NCBI GenBank assembly: GCA_026391735.1
Contig: JAPLDL010000004.1
Location: forward strand, 1-64,000
Source: Bacteroidota bacterium
Lineage (GTDB): Bacteria > Bacteroidota > Bacteroidia > Bacteroidales > FEN-979
Length of the DNA: 64,000 nucleotides
Reading direction: 5' to 3'
Positions 1 through 8,287 of this stretch are shown piece after piece (the first letter of the stretch is position 1; each line of letters starts with the position of its first letter). The position numbers and the translations under genes were made by a program. The notes beneath the pieces are model-generated. The model ran no database searches. It had not been told where the DNA came from and saw only the letters and a list, made by a program, of their open reading frames with translations.

Positions 1-60
1 ATTAACTTTTCATTAACCAAGTTTAACTCTTCATTAACATTTCACCCCATAATCCTGCTG

Positions 61-68
61 TAGCTTTG
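61..68 (+). promoter_or_regulatory. Candidate Bacteroidota -7 box
   Basis: TAGCTTTG matches the Bacteroidota -7 consensus TAnnTTTG and ends 20 bp before the ATG of the next gene. No clear TTG -33 element is seen at the usual distance. The first 45 bases also hold short imperfect repeats of TTCATTAAC. Confidence 0.45.
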
Positions 69-88
69 CACGGTTAAACAAACATCCT

Positions 89-826
89 ATGAAAACAAGC
101 AATTTCCCAAAGCCTTCTGCGATCCTGGCCGTAGTTCCTGTATTTCTGATTGCATTTTTAGTTGCCTTTCCTGCCAGGGCGCAGGATAAGAAGGAACACA
201 AAGTTACCACGGTTGTTATTGCGAGTCCTTCAAAAGATAACAGGGAGCAGAAAGTAACAGTTGTGGCAAAATCCGATTCCAATGATAAAGAAGGGAAGAT
301 TCATCTTAAAATCATTAAGGAAGTTAACGGGAAGAAAACCATTGTTGATACTGTGGTCTCTTCACCGGGAGCGATGGACGGTGAAGAACTGGAAGCTCTT
401 ATGAAGCATGTTAACTGCAAAATGAAAGATGTGGAAGAACAGATGAAAGACATTGAACTGTATCTCGGTTCAGGGAGTGATTCTGCGATGACCGATTCCA
501 GCGGGCATCATAATAACTATATGTTCAAATTTCATGGCGGAAGGGGGTGCCCCAAAATTTGTATAAAGGATTTTCCAGAGGATTTCAATTACAAGTTTGA
601 AATGCCTGAAATGCCCGAATTTTCTGAGTGTCCTGAGGCGCATGACCAGGAATTTTTCACTCACCGGACTCCCGGACCAAAATTGTTTTCTATGCAAAAA
701 AGGGGAGAATCACTTTCGGATGTTCTCGGCGATATCCCGATGAGCCGGGTGAAATCGTATAAAATCATTGATAAAAAAGGAGGAAAGCGCATCGTCATTG
801 ACCTTATCGATGCCCCTTCTTTTTAA
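89..826 (+). CDS. Secreted protein of unknown function
   Basis: I do not recognise a family for this 245-residue protein. A signal peptide is clear: a hydrophobic stretch at residues 11-28 followed by an Ala-Arg-Ala cleavage site at 29-31, so the mature protein probably acts in the periplasm or outside the cell. The mature part starts with a charged, Lys/Val-rich segment, then an acidic helical segment (about 95-130). The later part contains a His/Gly patch, scattered cysteines and a Pro/Glu/Met-rich stretch. The gene is monocistronic, with its own -7 box and a bidirectional terminator behind it. The start is the first ATG after the -7 box. Confidence 0.7.
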   Translation: MKTSNFPKPSAILAVVPVFLIAFLVAFPARAQDKKEHKVTTVVIASPSKDNREQKVTVVAKSDSNDKEGKIHLKIIKEVNGKKTIVDTVVSSPGAMDGEELEALMKHVNCKMKDVEEQMKDIELYLGSGSDSAMTDSSGHHNNYMFKFHGGRGCPKICIKDFPEDFNYKFEMPEMPEFSECPEAHDQEFFTHRTPGPKLFSMQKRGESLSDVLGDIPMSRVKSYKIIDKKGGKRIVIDLIDAPSF

Positions 827-920
827 TATTCTGACAATCTAATTCCAGTCCGTTCTTTTCATACCGTTAGTTAGTGATGTGTAAAAAGCTGCCTTTTGGG
901 ATTGGCAGCCAATAAAAAAA

Positions 921-944
921 AGAAGCCGTTTTTTGACGGCTTCT
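921..944. terminator. Bidirectional rho-independent terminator
   Basis: Nine-base arms (AGAAGCCGT and ACGGCTTCT) enclose a six-base loop, with an A run before and a T run after. It lies between two convergent genes and can stop transcription from both. A second, weaker GCTGCC/GGCAGC hairpin lies about 30 bp to its left. Confidence 0.9.
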
Positions 945-960
945 TTTTTTTGTGAATTAA

Positions 961-2775
961 TTAGTACCTCTTTCTGGGAGTGTAGTGTGTATGTAATAGT
1001 TCATGAGATTTATGACCGAGAGGTTGACCGAGGAATTCTTTGTAGATCAGCTGAACATCGGGATTCTCATGAGATTTACGGATCGCCATTCCCATATCTT
1101 CTTCATAAATAGCCTGCTTTCTTTTTGTGCGGATGTCTTTGTTCGTAGGAATAGGTTGTCCGCCTCCTCCAAGGCACCCTCCTGGGCAAGCCATGATCTC
1201 GATAAAATGATAATGTGCTTTGCCGTCTTTCACGTCCTGCATTACTTTCTTGGCATGAGCCAGGCCGTTGGCGACAACACACTTCAATTCCACTCCGTCA
1301 AGGAATTTCCATTCGGGTTTGGTCTTCTCAATTTTCAATGAAGCTTCCCTTACTTCTCCTTCAGTTCCGCGAACGGCAGTAATGTTAAGTCCTTCGAATG
1401 GAATTTCTCTACCTGTAACAACTTCATAGACTGTGCGCAGGGCGGCTTCCATAACTCCACCTGTTGTACCGAATATTACGGCAGCGCCTGTTGAAGCTCC
1501 CATCAGGCTGTCGAAATGTTCGTCGGGCAATGATTCGAAATCAAGACCCGCCTGTTTTATCATGATACCAAGTTCACGGGTAGTAAGTACGAAATCCACA
1601 TCTTTATAGCCGCTGGAACGCATTTCAGGACGGTTGGCCTCAAACTTCTTGGCAGTGCAGGGCATGATGGATACTGAAACAACATTCTTGGCATCCAGCT
1701 TTCGTTTCTGGCAGTAATAAGTCTTTACCAAGGCACCAAACATCTGCTGGGGTGATTTGCATGTTGACAAGTTTCCCAGAAATTCAGGGAAGGTGTGTTC
1801 TATAAATTTGATCCAGCCGGGAGAACATGATGTTGCCATAGGCAGAGAAACATTCGGATCTTTGTCAAGGAGGGCTTTTTTAAGCCTGGTAAGAAGTTCG
1901 TTCCCTTCTTCAATGATCGTAAGGTCAGCTGTAAAATCGGTATCAAGAACCGAGTCAAAGCCCAGTCTTTTCAGGGCTGCAACCATTTTACCCGTTACGA
2001 TTTTTCCGGGATGCATTCCCAGTGCTTCTCCGAGGGCAATGCGCACGGCAGGGGCAGTTTGCACGACGACATGTTTGTTCGTGTCGTAAATTGCATCCCA
2101 TACCTGGTCAATGTAATTACGCTCGATGAGGGCTCCGGTCGGACAGCGGTTCACACATTGTCCGCAGTTTGTGCATACAACTTCAAACAACGGATGTTCG
2201 AAGAAAGTTGAGATCTTCATGTTATTCCCGCGATACGCAACACCAAGGGCACTTACAGCCTGAAGTTCCTCGCATGTTCTTACACAGCGCTGGCAACGGA
2301 TACATCTGCTGTCATCCTTGATGATGGCTGAATTGAACATGTCGATAGTGTACTTGTGGTCAGGTACCAGATCGAGAAACATATGGTCGCCGGTGAGCAT
2401 TTGGGATGCGAGCCCCTGCAATTCACAAATACCGTTCTTGTAACATTTTGTGCAGTCGGCATTATGTTCCGAAAGGAGAAGCTCCACGATATGTTTCCTG
2501 GCCAGGCGTACCTTCATACTGTTGGTGTGGATTACCATTCCTTCAGCTGCTGGCGTTGCACAGGAAGCTGGGAGTGATTTAAGTTTCTCTTGTTCAACAA
2601 CACAAACACGGCAGTTCCCTGCCACACAAAGATCTTCGTGATAACATAATGTCGGGATGTGAATATTGAGTTGACCTGCAGCTTCAAGGATGGTTGTACC
2701 TTCGTCAACACTGACCTGGATCCCGTCAATGGTAAAGTTGATCTGCTTTTTAGTATCTTTTTTAGTATTTTTCAT
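961..2775 (-). CDS. hydA: [FeFe] hydrogenase catalytic subunit, NAD-linked group A type
   Basis: This subunit reduces protons or oxidises H2 at an H-cluster and belongs to the HndD/HydA family. In order: a plant-type [2Fe-2S] domain (Cys near residues 43, 54, 57, 71), a His-Cys3 [4Fe-4S] segment (about 105-120), two CxxCxxC ferredoxin clusters (about 155-210) and the H-cluster domain. All three H-cluster motifs are present: TSCSPGW with its Cys at 317, MPCTAKK with its Cys at 373, and an EIMACPGGCLGGGGQP motif near the C-terminus. The first motif has Ser where the best-studied enzymes have a second Cys. At 604 residues it ends right after the catalytic domain, so the extra C-terminal [2Fe-2S] domain of Thermotoga HydA is absent. 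It is the last gene of a three-gene operon. Confidence 0.95.
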   Translation of the reverse strand: MKNTKKDTKKQINFTIDGIQVSVDEGTTILEAAGQLNIHIPTLCYHEDLCVAGNCRVCVVEQEKLKSLPASCATPAAEGMVIHTNSMKVRLARKHIVELLLSEHNADCTKCYKNGICELQGLASQMLTGDHMFLDLVPDHKYTIDMFNSAIIKDDSRCIRCQRCVRTCEELQAVSALGVAYRGNNMKISTFFEHPLFEVVCTNCGQCVNRCPTGALIERNYIDQVWDAIYDTNKHVVVQTAPAVRIALGEALGMHPGKIVTGKMVAALKRLGFDSVLDTDFTADLTIIEEGNELLTRLKKALLDKDPNVSLPMATSCSPGWIKFIEHTFPEFLGNLSTCKSPQQMFGALVKTYYCQKRKLDAKNVVSVSIMPCTAKKFEANRPEMRSSGYKDVDFVLTTRELGIMIKQAGLDFESLPDEHFDSLMGASTGAAVIFGTTGGVMEAALRTVYEVVTGREIPFEGLNITAVRGTEGEVREASLKIEKTKPEWKFLDGVELKCVVANGLAHAKKVMQDVKDGKAHYHFIEIMACPGGCLGGGGQPIPTNKDIRTKRKQAIYEEDMGMAIRKSHENPDVQLIYKEFLGQPLGHKSHELLHTHYTPRKRY

Positions 2776-2788
2776 AATTCAAGCGCCT

Positions 2789-3955
2789 TTAGTAAATCAT
2801 TTCTTCTTTGAAGTTATAGACTATGGATGAGAACGAGTTGGCTACAGACTGGCCAAGGCCGCATTTAGCCGTTATTTTCATGCTCTCTGCAAGTTTCATC
2901 AACTGGTCGAGGTAAAGTGATTTTTTGTCACCTTTTTTAACAGCTTCAATGCCTTTACGCAACTGCTGACATCCGACACGGCAAGGTGTGCACTGGCCGC
3001 ATGATTCCTCTTCAAAGAATTCAAGATAATTATGGAGAACATTGAACATTGACCTGGAACTGTTGAAAAGCATCATCGAACCTCCCGTGGGAACTCCTTC
3101 AAAACCGATCACAGTGTCTTTGAATTTTTTACGGGGGACACAGAAGCCCGATGCGCCTCCTACCTGGACTGCTTTGGTGTCGCCATCGCCGAATTCATCA
3201 ACAAAACGGTCCAATGGCATGCCCAGTTCCAGCTCATAGATGCCTGGAATCGGAGTGTCGCCGGAAACGGAAAACACTTTAGAGCCTCTCGAATCGGTCG
3301 TTCCCAATAATTTGAACTGAATCGGTCCGAGGCGCATGATCATCAACACGTTTACAAACGTTTCAACATTGTTGATCACGGTTGGTTTGCCCATATAACC
3401 TGAGGTTGTGGGATAAGGTGGTTTGTTTCTTGGCTCACCCCTGTTGCCTTCCATGGATTCAAATAATGCGCTTTCTTCACCGCATATATAAGCGCCGCTT
3501 CCCAGCCTGATTTCGATTGGGAAATTCAGCCCTATGCTCTTAGCATGCTCATTGTATCCATCAAGTTCTTTCATGAGGTCAGGAAGCAGAAATTTGTATT
3601 CACCCCTAAGGTAGATGTATCCTCTCTGGGCTCCGATCACTTTACCGCAGATTGCCATTCCCGAGAATACTTTTCTGGGGACACGGGTCAGGATCTCACG
3701 ATCCTTAAAGGTACCAGGCTCACCTTCATCGGCATTGCAGATAACATATTTTTCTTCACTGGGAGCCTGGGCCGTGAGCCTCCATTTCATAGCGGTCGGG
3801 AAACCTGCACCACCGCGGCCACGAAGACCTGATTCAAGAAGATCATCCAGGATCTCGTCGCTGGATCTCTTTATAGTATCGGTGAGTACCTTATATTTAA
3901 CATTGGAATATTCGCCAAAAATAAGGTCTACTCGTTTTAGTTTGGTATCAGACAT
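2789..3955 (-). CDS. hydB: NuoF-like flavoprotein subunit of the [FeFe] hydrogenase, short form
   Basis: This is the NAD(H)- and FMN-binding subunit that links NADH to the hydrogenase, homologous to the 51-kDa subunit of complex I. Visible motifs are GRGGAGFPTAMKW and NADEGEPGTFKDR in the flavin/NAD domain, and SCGQCTPCRVGC with a later Cys in KCGLGQS for one [4Fe-4S] cluster. At 388 residues it lacks both the N-terminal thioredoxin-like [2Fe-2S] domain and the C-terminal two-cluster ferredoxin domain found in electron-bifurcating HydB/HndC. I chose the ATG two codons inside a possible TTG start because GGAG lies about 9 bp upstream of it. It sits between hydC and hydA with short gaps. Confidence 0.9.
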   Translation of the reverse strand: MSDTKLKRVDLIFGEYSNVKYKVLTDTIKRSSDEILDDLLESGLRGRGGAGFPTAMKWRLTAQAPSEEKYVICNADEGEPGTFKDREILTRVPRKVFSGMAICGKVIGAQRGYIYLRGEYKFLLPDLMKELDGYNEHAKSIGLNFPIEIRLGSGAYICGEESALFESMEGNRGEPRNKPPYPTTSGYMGKPTVINNVETFVNVLMIMRLGPIQFKLLGTTDSRGSKVFSVSGDTPIPGIYELELGMPLDRFVDEFGDGDTKAVQVGGASGFCVPRKKFKDTVIGFEGVPTGGSMMLFNSSRSMFNVLHNYLEFFEEESCGQCTPCRVGCQQLRKGIEAVKKGDKKSLYLDQLMKLAESMKITAKCGLGQSVANSFSSIVYNFKEEMIY

Positions 3956-3976
3956 TGTCAATCTCCTTATGTTAAA

Positions 3977-4444
3977 TTATTTATGCATATACTCACTTAA
4001 AATATCATGAACTTTCTCGGGAGTAAGCCCTGAATAAGGCTTTTCGTTGATCAGCATAGCCGGACCTTCATGGCACCAGCCAAGGCAATTGGTTTCCAGC
4101 AAAGTGAACTTCTTGTTCGGTGTCGTTTCACCTGCTTTGATCTTAAGCATGTCTTCAATCGTTTGAACGATCGTCTTCTTGCCATGCATGTCGCAGGTAA
4201 TGGTTTTGCAGACCCGGATTATGTATTGCCCGCGGGGCTGAGTCTCCAGGAAGGAATAAAACGTAGCAGTTCCATAAACCTGGGCGGCAGAAAGATCGAG
4301 TTCCTTGGCGATTTCGGTCATGTCCTGGTCTGAAATGAAATTCTTTTTCTCAATCACCCCCTGCAGAATAGGCATCAGGCTGGTCCTGTTTTTTCCGTAC
4401 TGCCCGACTAATTCAGCGATGTAATTGTTGTTGTTTGTAGCCAT
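3977..4444 (-). CDS. hydC: NuoE-like [2Fe-2S] subunit of the [FeFe] hydrogenase
   Basis: This 155-residue protein is a thioredoxin-fold [2Fe-2S] protein of the NuoE/HndA/HydC family (24-kDa complex I subunit). The four ligands are in CKTITC (CxxxxC) and CLGWC (CxxxC), after a helical N-terminal region. It pairs with the NuoF-like subunit next to it. It is the first gene of the hydCBA operon. The intergenic region in front of it holds a -7-like box and a CRP-type palindrome. Confidence 0.92.
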   Translation of the reverse strand: MATNNNNYIAELVGQYGKNRTSLMPILQGVIEKKNFISDQDMTEIAKELDLSAAQVYGTATFYSFLETQPRGQYIIRVCKTITCDMHGKKTIVQTIEDMLKIKAGETTPNKKFTLLETNCLGWCHEGPAMLINEKPYSGLTPEKVHDILSEYMHK

Positions 4445-4503
4445 TGTATATTGATTTTTAATTAGTTGTCAAGATTATCGATGGTTTTCAAAATTTTTCC
4501 GCA

Positions 4504-4511
4504 CAAAATTA
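4504..4511 (-). promoter_or_regulatory. Candidate -7 box for hydCBA
   Basis: Read on the minus strand this is TAATTTTG, a match to TAnnTTTG, about 60 bp upstream of the hydC start. The nearest TTG lies 24 bp further upstream, a long spacing, and falls inside the palindrome described next. That fits a promoter needing an activator. Confidence 0.4.
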
Positions 4512-4520
4512 CACTTTCTT

Positions 4521-4538
4521 TTGTTAATTAAATAACAA
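4521..4538. promoter_or_regulatory. CRP/FNR-type operator between the two [FeFe] hydrogenase transcripts
   Basis: TTGTTA-ATTAAA-TAACAA is a perfect inverted repeat with the half-site spacing of CRP-family operators (compare TGTGA-N6-TCACA). The same 12 defined bases recur at 16388-16405 in front of the [NiFe]/Hdr operon. An imperfect copy precedes the Crp/Fnr gene. Confidence 0.6.
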
Positions 4539-4553
4539 TTAAAATATTTTTTT

Positions 4554-4561
4554 TAACTTTG
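4554..4561 (+). promoter_or_regulatory. Candidate -7 box for the membrane protein / fused hydrogenase pair
   Basis: TAACTTTG matches TAnnTTTG, 17 bp upstream of the ATG. No -33 TTG is present at N19-21. The palindrome centred about 28 bp upstream of the box is placed where an activator of the CRP family could replace it. Confidence 0.45.
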
Positions 4562-4578
4562 GAGAAACTCAGCCAAAA

Positions 4579-4968
4579 ATGACATCAATAAACAGCCGTC
4601 TGTTATTGCAATGGGTTCTGTGGCTAATTGCCATTCATTCCATCTGTTTCGGTCTGGCCCTGATTAGTTTTCCGTCGGGCTGGATAAACTTTTTCGGGTT
4701 TCAATTACAGGAAAAATTCTTTGCCGACCAGGGAGGTGTTTTTCACCTTATCATCAGCCTCGCGTATATTATGGCTGCATTATCACCCGAAAATTCCCTG
4801 AAGCTGATCATCCTTTCATGTGTAACTAAATTTACAGCCGCCCTTTTCCTGTTTTCATATTTTCTTTTCGACAAACCTATCTTTATGGTTTTAGTATCGG
4901 GCATTGGCGATCTTCTGATGGGATTGGCAATCCTTTTTTCATACAGGCTTTATATCCGATCAAGATGA
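4579..4968 (+). CDS. Small four-helix integral membrane protein, unknown function
   Basis: The 129 residues are almost all hydrophobic, with about four membrane segments (roughly 9-30, 47-66, 74-95, 98-122) and short Arg/Lys-containing loops. I see no known motif. Its stop overlaps the start of the fused SDR-hydrogenase by 4 bp (ATGA), so the two are probably translationally coupled. It may anchor or accompany that enzyme, but this is only an inference from the gene order. Confidence 0.75.
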   Translation: MTSINSRLLLQWVLWLIAIHSICFGLALISFPSGWINFFGFQLQEKFFADQGGVFHLIISLAYIMAALSPENSLKLIILSCVTKFTAALFLFSYFLFDKPIFMVLVSGIGDLLMGLAILFSYRLYIRSR

Positions 4969-7900
4969 ACACAAGTCTGCCTTCGCTTGTTATTACCGGA
5001 GCCTCCGGTTTTATAGGCCGCTATTTCCTTGATTTTGTCAAGGAACAGTTCACGATTTTTGCAATTGCGCGAAGGTCGGCAAAGGAAGCCAATATCCCTG
5101 AACATCCTAACATCCTCTGGATACAATGGGATATTGCCCATTCGGCCCAGATCAGAGATGTTCATAAGCAGATACAACTGAACGGAGGGGCTGATTTTAT
5201 TCTGCACCTCGCTGCCTTTTATGATTTCAGTTATTCGGATGATATAGCTTATCAAAGGACTAATGTCGAAGGAATGAAGAATGTGCTGGAACTGGCCCGG
5301 CTGTTAAATGTCAAACGCTTCATTTTCGCCAGTTCTCTTGCGGCCTGCAATTTCCCTGGTCCAGGGCGATATATCAATGAAAAGACTTCCACTGATGCCG
5401 ATTATGCGTATGCTAAAACGAAGAAAATAGGAGAGGAGTTGCTAAGAAAGAATTCCAGGAATATGCCTGCTATTGTGATCCGTTTTGCTGCAGTATTCAG
5501 TGATTTTTGTGAATACCCCCCCCTTTATAAATTTTTAGGAACTTGGTTGTCAAATGGATACGATTCAAGGATGCTTGGAGGAAAAGGAAACTCAGCAGTC
5601 CCTTACATTCACATTCATGACTTATCGAGATTGATCGCAATGGTGCTGAACAACAGTCACCTTCTTCCGCAATTCGATATTTATGCTGCCAGTCCGGATG
5701 GAAGCACTTCGCATAAAGAATTATTTGAAATAGCGACCAGGGACTTTTTCGGGAAAGCGGTGAAACCATTGTTCATTCCCAGGTTTCTTGCATATCCCGG
5801 GATCGCCGCCAGGATTGTTATGGGTAAGATCGGTATCACTCCGGAACCTTTTGAGAGGTTCTGGATGCTGAAGTACCTTGACCTGAGGCTCGATACGGAT
5901 GCCTCCTACACCAGGCAAGTCACAGGTTGGGAACCCGTTGCTCGCCTGCATATCGGCAGAAGGCTGATGTTCCTGCTGGCCAGGATGAAAAGCAATCCTA
6001 TGGAATGGCAGGCGAAAAATGAAGCCGCCTTAAGGCATATTTCGATGCGCACCAATCTGCTCATCTATGAGATAATGACACGCGACAAGGAACGACTGAT
6101 AAGTACTATGCTTGTCAGGGTTAACTCTGAAAGCAGCACCGTGGATCTTTCTCATTACCAGCATAAGGATTTGCAGGAGCTGAGCCTGGTACTTCATACT
6201 CTCTTCAACGTTCTGGCTTCAACAATACTTAACGGGGACCGCAGCCTTATCATCAACTATACCGACGATATATCCAAACCGCGTTTTGATGAGGGATTTA
6301 CAGGTGCTGAGATCAGTGCGCTGCTTGGCATCTTTGCCGAGATCATCAATAATCATTTGCTGCAATCAAAAGATTATCATTTCAGCAAACAGGATCTGTA
6401 CGACCATATCAGCATACCTCTTCAGCTCGCCCAGGATGAAATTGCCGAGAAATACGATCTGTATGTTGGCCTGAGAAAAGATCTGATCATGAAGAAGAAG
6501 ATCAGGGTCACTATTGACGGTCAGGAAGTATTTGCCGAGGAGGGATTGTCCATACTGGACGCTGCCAGGGCTTACAACATACATATCCCAACCCTTTGTT
6601 ATCACAAGGATCTTAAAATTGCTGGAAATTGCAGGATCTGCCTGGTGGAGCTTGAAAATTCCAAACACCTGGTTGCCTCCTGTGCCACTCCCCTTGAAGA
6701 AGGTATGGTGATATCGACCAACAGTCTGAAAGTGAGGACTTCCCGAAAAGCAATGCTCGAACTGCTTCTATCGGAACACTTCACCGATTGCACAAATTGC
6801 TATAAAAACGGAAAATGCGAGCTGCAGAACCTGGCATCTGAATTCAAGATCATTAATCCATCATTAATTCCTCTCTGCAAGCCTGAAAAAATAACTCTTG
6901 ACACACTTTCTCCGGCCATAGTAAAGGATGACAGGAAATGCGTACGTTGCCAGCGCTGTGTGAGAACCTGTGCCGAGATACAGGGTGTAAGCGCTGTTTG
7001 GGTAGCACATAAGGGAAGCAATATGAAGATCTCGACTTATCTGGGCAAATCACTTTACGAGGTCTTCTGTACGAATTGCGGACAATGTATTGACCGCTGT
7101 CCGACCGGGGCCCTGGTTGAACACAATTATATCGAAGAAGTCTGGCATGCCATATGGGATAAAGATAAACATGTGATCGTACAAACAGCTCCTTCGGTAA
7201 GGGTAGCGATAGGGGAGGACCTGGGTATTGAACCTGGAAAACGTGTTACCGGTAAGCTGGTCAGTGCCTTGAGAAAACTGGGGTTCGATACGGTGTTAGA
7301 TACAACATTTTCGGCAGACCTCACTACAATTGAAGAAAGTGCAGAGCTGCTGGGCAGGATTAGGCAGAAACTGTCTTATCATTATGATAACGTTAAATTG
7401 CCAATGATCACTTCCTGTTCACCGGCATGGATCAAATACTGCGAACATTATTTTCCTGATATCCTGCCTCACCTTTCAAGCTGTAAATCTCCGCAGCAGA
7501 TGTTCGGGGTGATGGCAAAGACATATTATGCCAAAAAACGTAATCTTAAACCTGAAAATATTATCACTGTCTCTGTCATGCCCTGCACTGCCAAGAAGTT
7601 TGAGGCAGACCGTCCTGAAATGAGAAGCAGCGGGTATAAAGATGTAGATTATGTACTGACAACACGGGAGCTGGCTATCATGATCATACAGGCAGGGATA
7701 GATTTCAAATCCCTGCCAAACGATCATTATGATGGCATCATGGGCAGGGGTTCAGGTGCAGGTATTATTTACGGAGCAACAGGAGGGGTAATGGAGTCAG
7801 CGTTAAGGACAGTCTATGACAGGATCACTGGCAGGGATGTCCCGTTTGAAAACCTTGTCATCAACCCGGTCCGCGGAATGGAAGGAATCAAGGAACTTAC

Positions 7901-8279
7901 TTTACCGGTCAGCGGTTGTCTTGAACAATGGGCATTTATGAATGGTATGGAATTAAAGGTTGCGGTCGCTCATGGGCTGGCTCATGCAAAAACACTTATG
8001 CAGTCGATCCGGAAGGGGGATTCTCCATATCATTTCATTGAGATCATGGCCTGCCCCGGAGGATGCCTTGGAGGCGGGGGGCAGCCTATTCCCACCAACC
8101 CTGACATCCGCCTGAAAAGGGTGCAGGCCTTATATGCTGAAGAAATGGGCAATGAATTGAGAAGGGCTCATGATAACCCTGAAGCCCTGGCTGCATACGA
8201 GGAATTTTTACTGGATCCCATGGGCCCTGTGGCTGAGGACCTTCTTCATACTCATTATACGGCCAGGACAACCTACTGA
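4965..8279 (+). CDS. SDR dehydrogenase fused to an [FeFe] hydrogenase
   Basis: One uninterrupted 1104-residue frame joins two enzymes. Residues 1-340 are an extended SDR (NAD-dependent epimerase/dehydratase type): Rossmann motif G12-x2-G15-x2-G18, a Ser-Ser pair and the catalytic Y149-x3-K153. Residues about 345-505 form an all-helical region I cannot assign. Its pattern recalls RsbRD-type sensory helical domains, but this is weak. Residues 509-1104 are a full [FeFe] hydrogenase: [2Fe-2S] domain, His-Cys3 cluster, two [4Fe-4S] clusters and H-cluster motifs with C818 (TSCSPAW), C874 (MPC) and C1030/C1034 (last motif). An internal ATG at residue 509 could give a separate hydrogenase. The hydrogenase part is visibly close to the neighbouring HydA, so a local duplication is likely. 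The SDR substrate is unknown. Confidence 0.88.
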   Translation: MNTSLPSLVITGASGFIGRYFLDFVKEQFTIFAIARRSAKEANIPEHPNILWIQWDIAHSAQIRDVHKQIQLNGGADFILHLAAFYDFSYSDDIAYQRTNVEGMKNVLELARLLNVKRFIFASSLAACNFPGPGRYINEKTSTDADYAYAKTKKIGEELLRKNSRNMPAIVIRFAAVFSDFCEYPPLYKFLGTWLSNGYDSRMLGGKGNSAVPYIHIHDLSRLIAMVLNNSHLLPQFDIYAASPDGSTSHKELFEIATRDFFGKAVKPLFIPRFLAYPGIAARIVMGKIGITPEPFERFWMLKYLDLRLDTDASYTRQVTGWEPVARLHIGRRLMFLLARMKSNPMEWQAKNEAALRHISMRTNLLIYEIMTRDKERLISTMLVRVNSESSTVDLSHYQHKDLQELSLVLHTLFNVLASTILNGDRSLIINYTDDISKPRFDEGFTGAEISALLGIFAEIINNHLLQSKDYHFSKQDLYDHISIPLQLAQDEIAEKYDLYVGLRKDLIMKKKIRVTIDGQEVFAEEGLSILDAARAYNIHIPTLCYHKDLKIAGNCRICLVELENSKHLVASCATPLEEGMVISTNSLKVRTSRKAMLELLLSEHFTDCTNCYKNGKCELQNLASEFKIINPSLIPLCKPEKITLDTLSPAIVKDDRKCVRCQRCVRTCAEIQGVSAVWVAHKGSNMKISTYLGKSLYEVFCTNCGQCIDRCPTGALVEHNYIEEVWHAIWDKDKHVIVQTAPSVRVAIGEDLGIEPGKRVTGKLVSALRKLGFDTVLDTTFSADLTTIEESAELLGRIRQKLSYHYDNVKLPMITSCSPAWIKYCEHYFPDILPHLSSCKSPQQMFGVMAKTYYAKKRNLKPENIITVSVMPCTAKKFEADRPEMRSSGYKDVDYVLTTRELAIMIIQAGIDFKSLPNDHYDGIMGRGSGAGIIYGATGGVMESALRTVYDRITGRDVPFENLVINPVRGMEGIKELTLPVSGCLEQWAFMNGMELKVAVAHGLAHAKTLMQSIRKGDSPYHFIEIMACPGGCLGGGGQPIPTNPDIRLKRVQALYAEEMGNELRRAHDNPEALAAYEEFLLDPMGPVAEDLLHTHYTARTTY

Positions 8280-8287
8280 CAATAATG

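Noticed and set aside
6489..6491. Internal ATG as proof of two separate genes in the SDR-hydrogenase frame
   Set aside because: The frame is open across the junction, there is no stop, promoter or spacer, and the helical linker is continuous. It remains possible as an extra start only.
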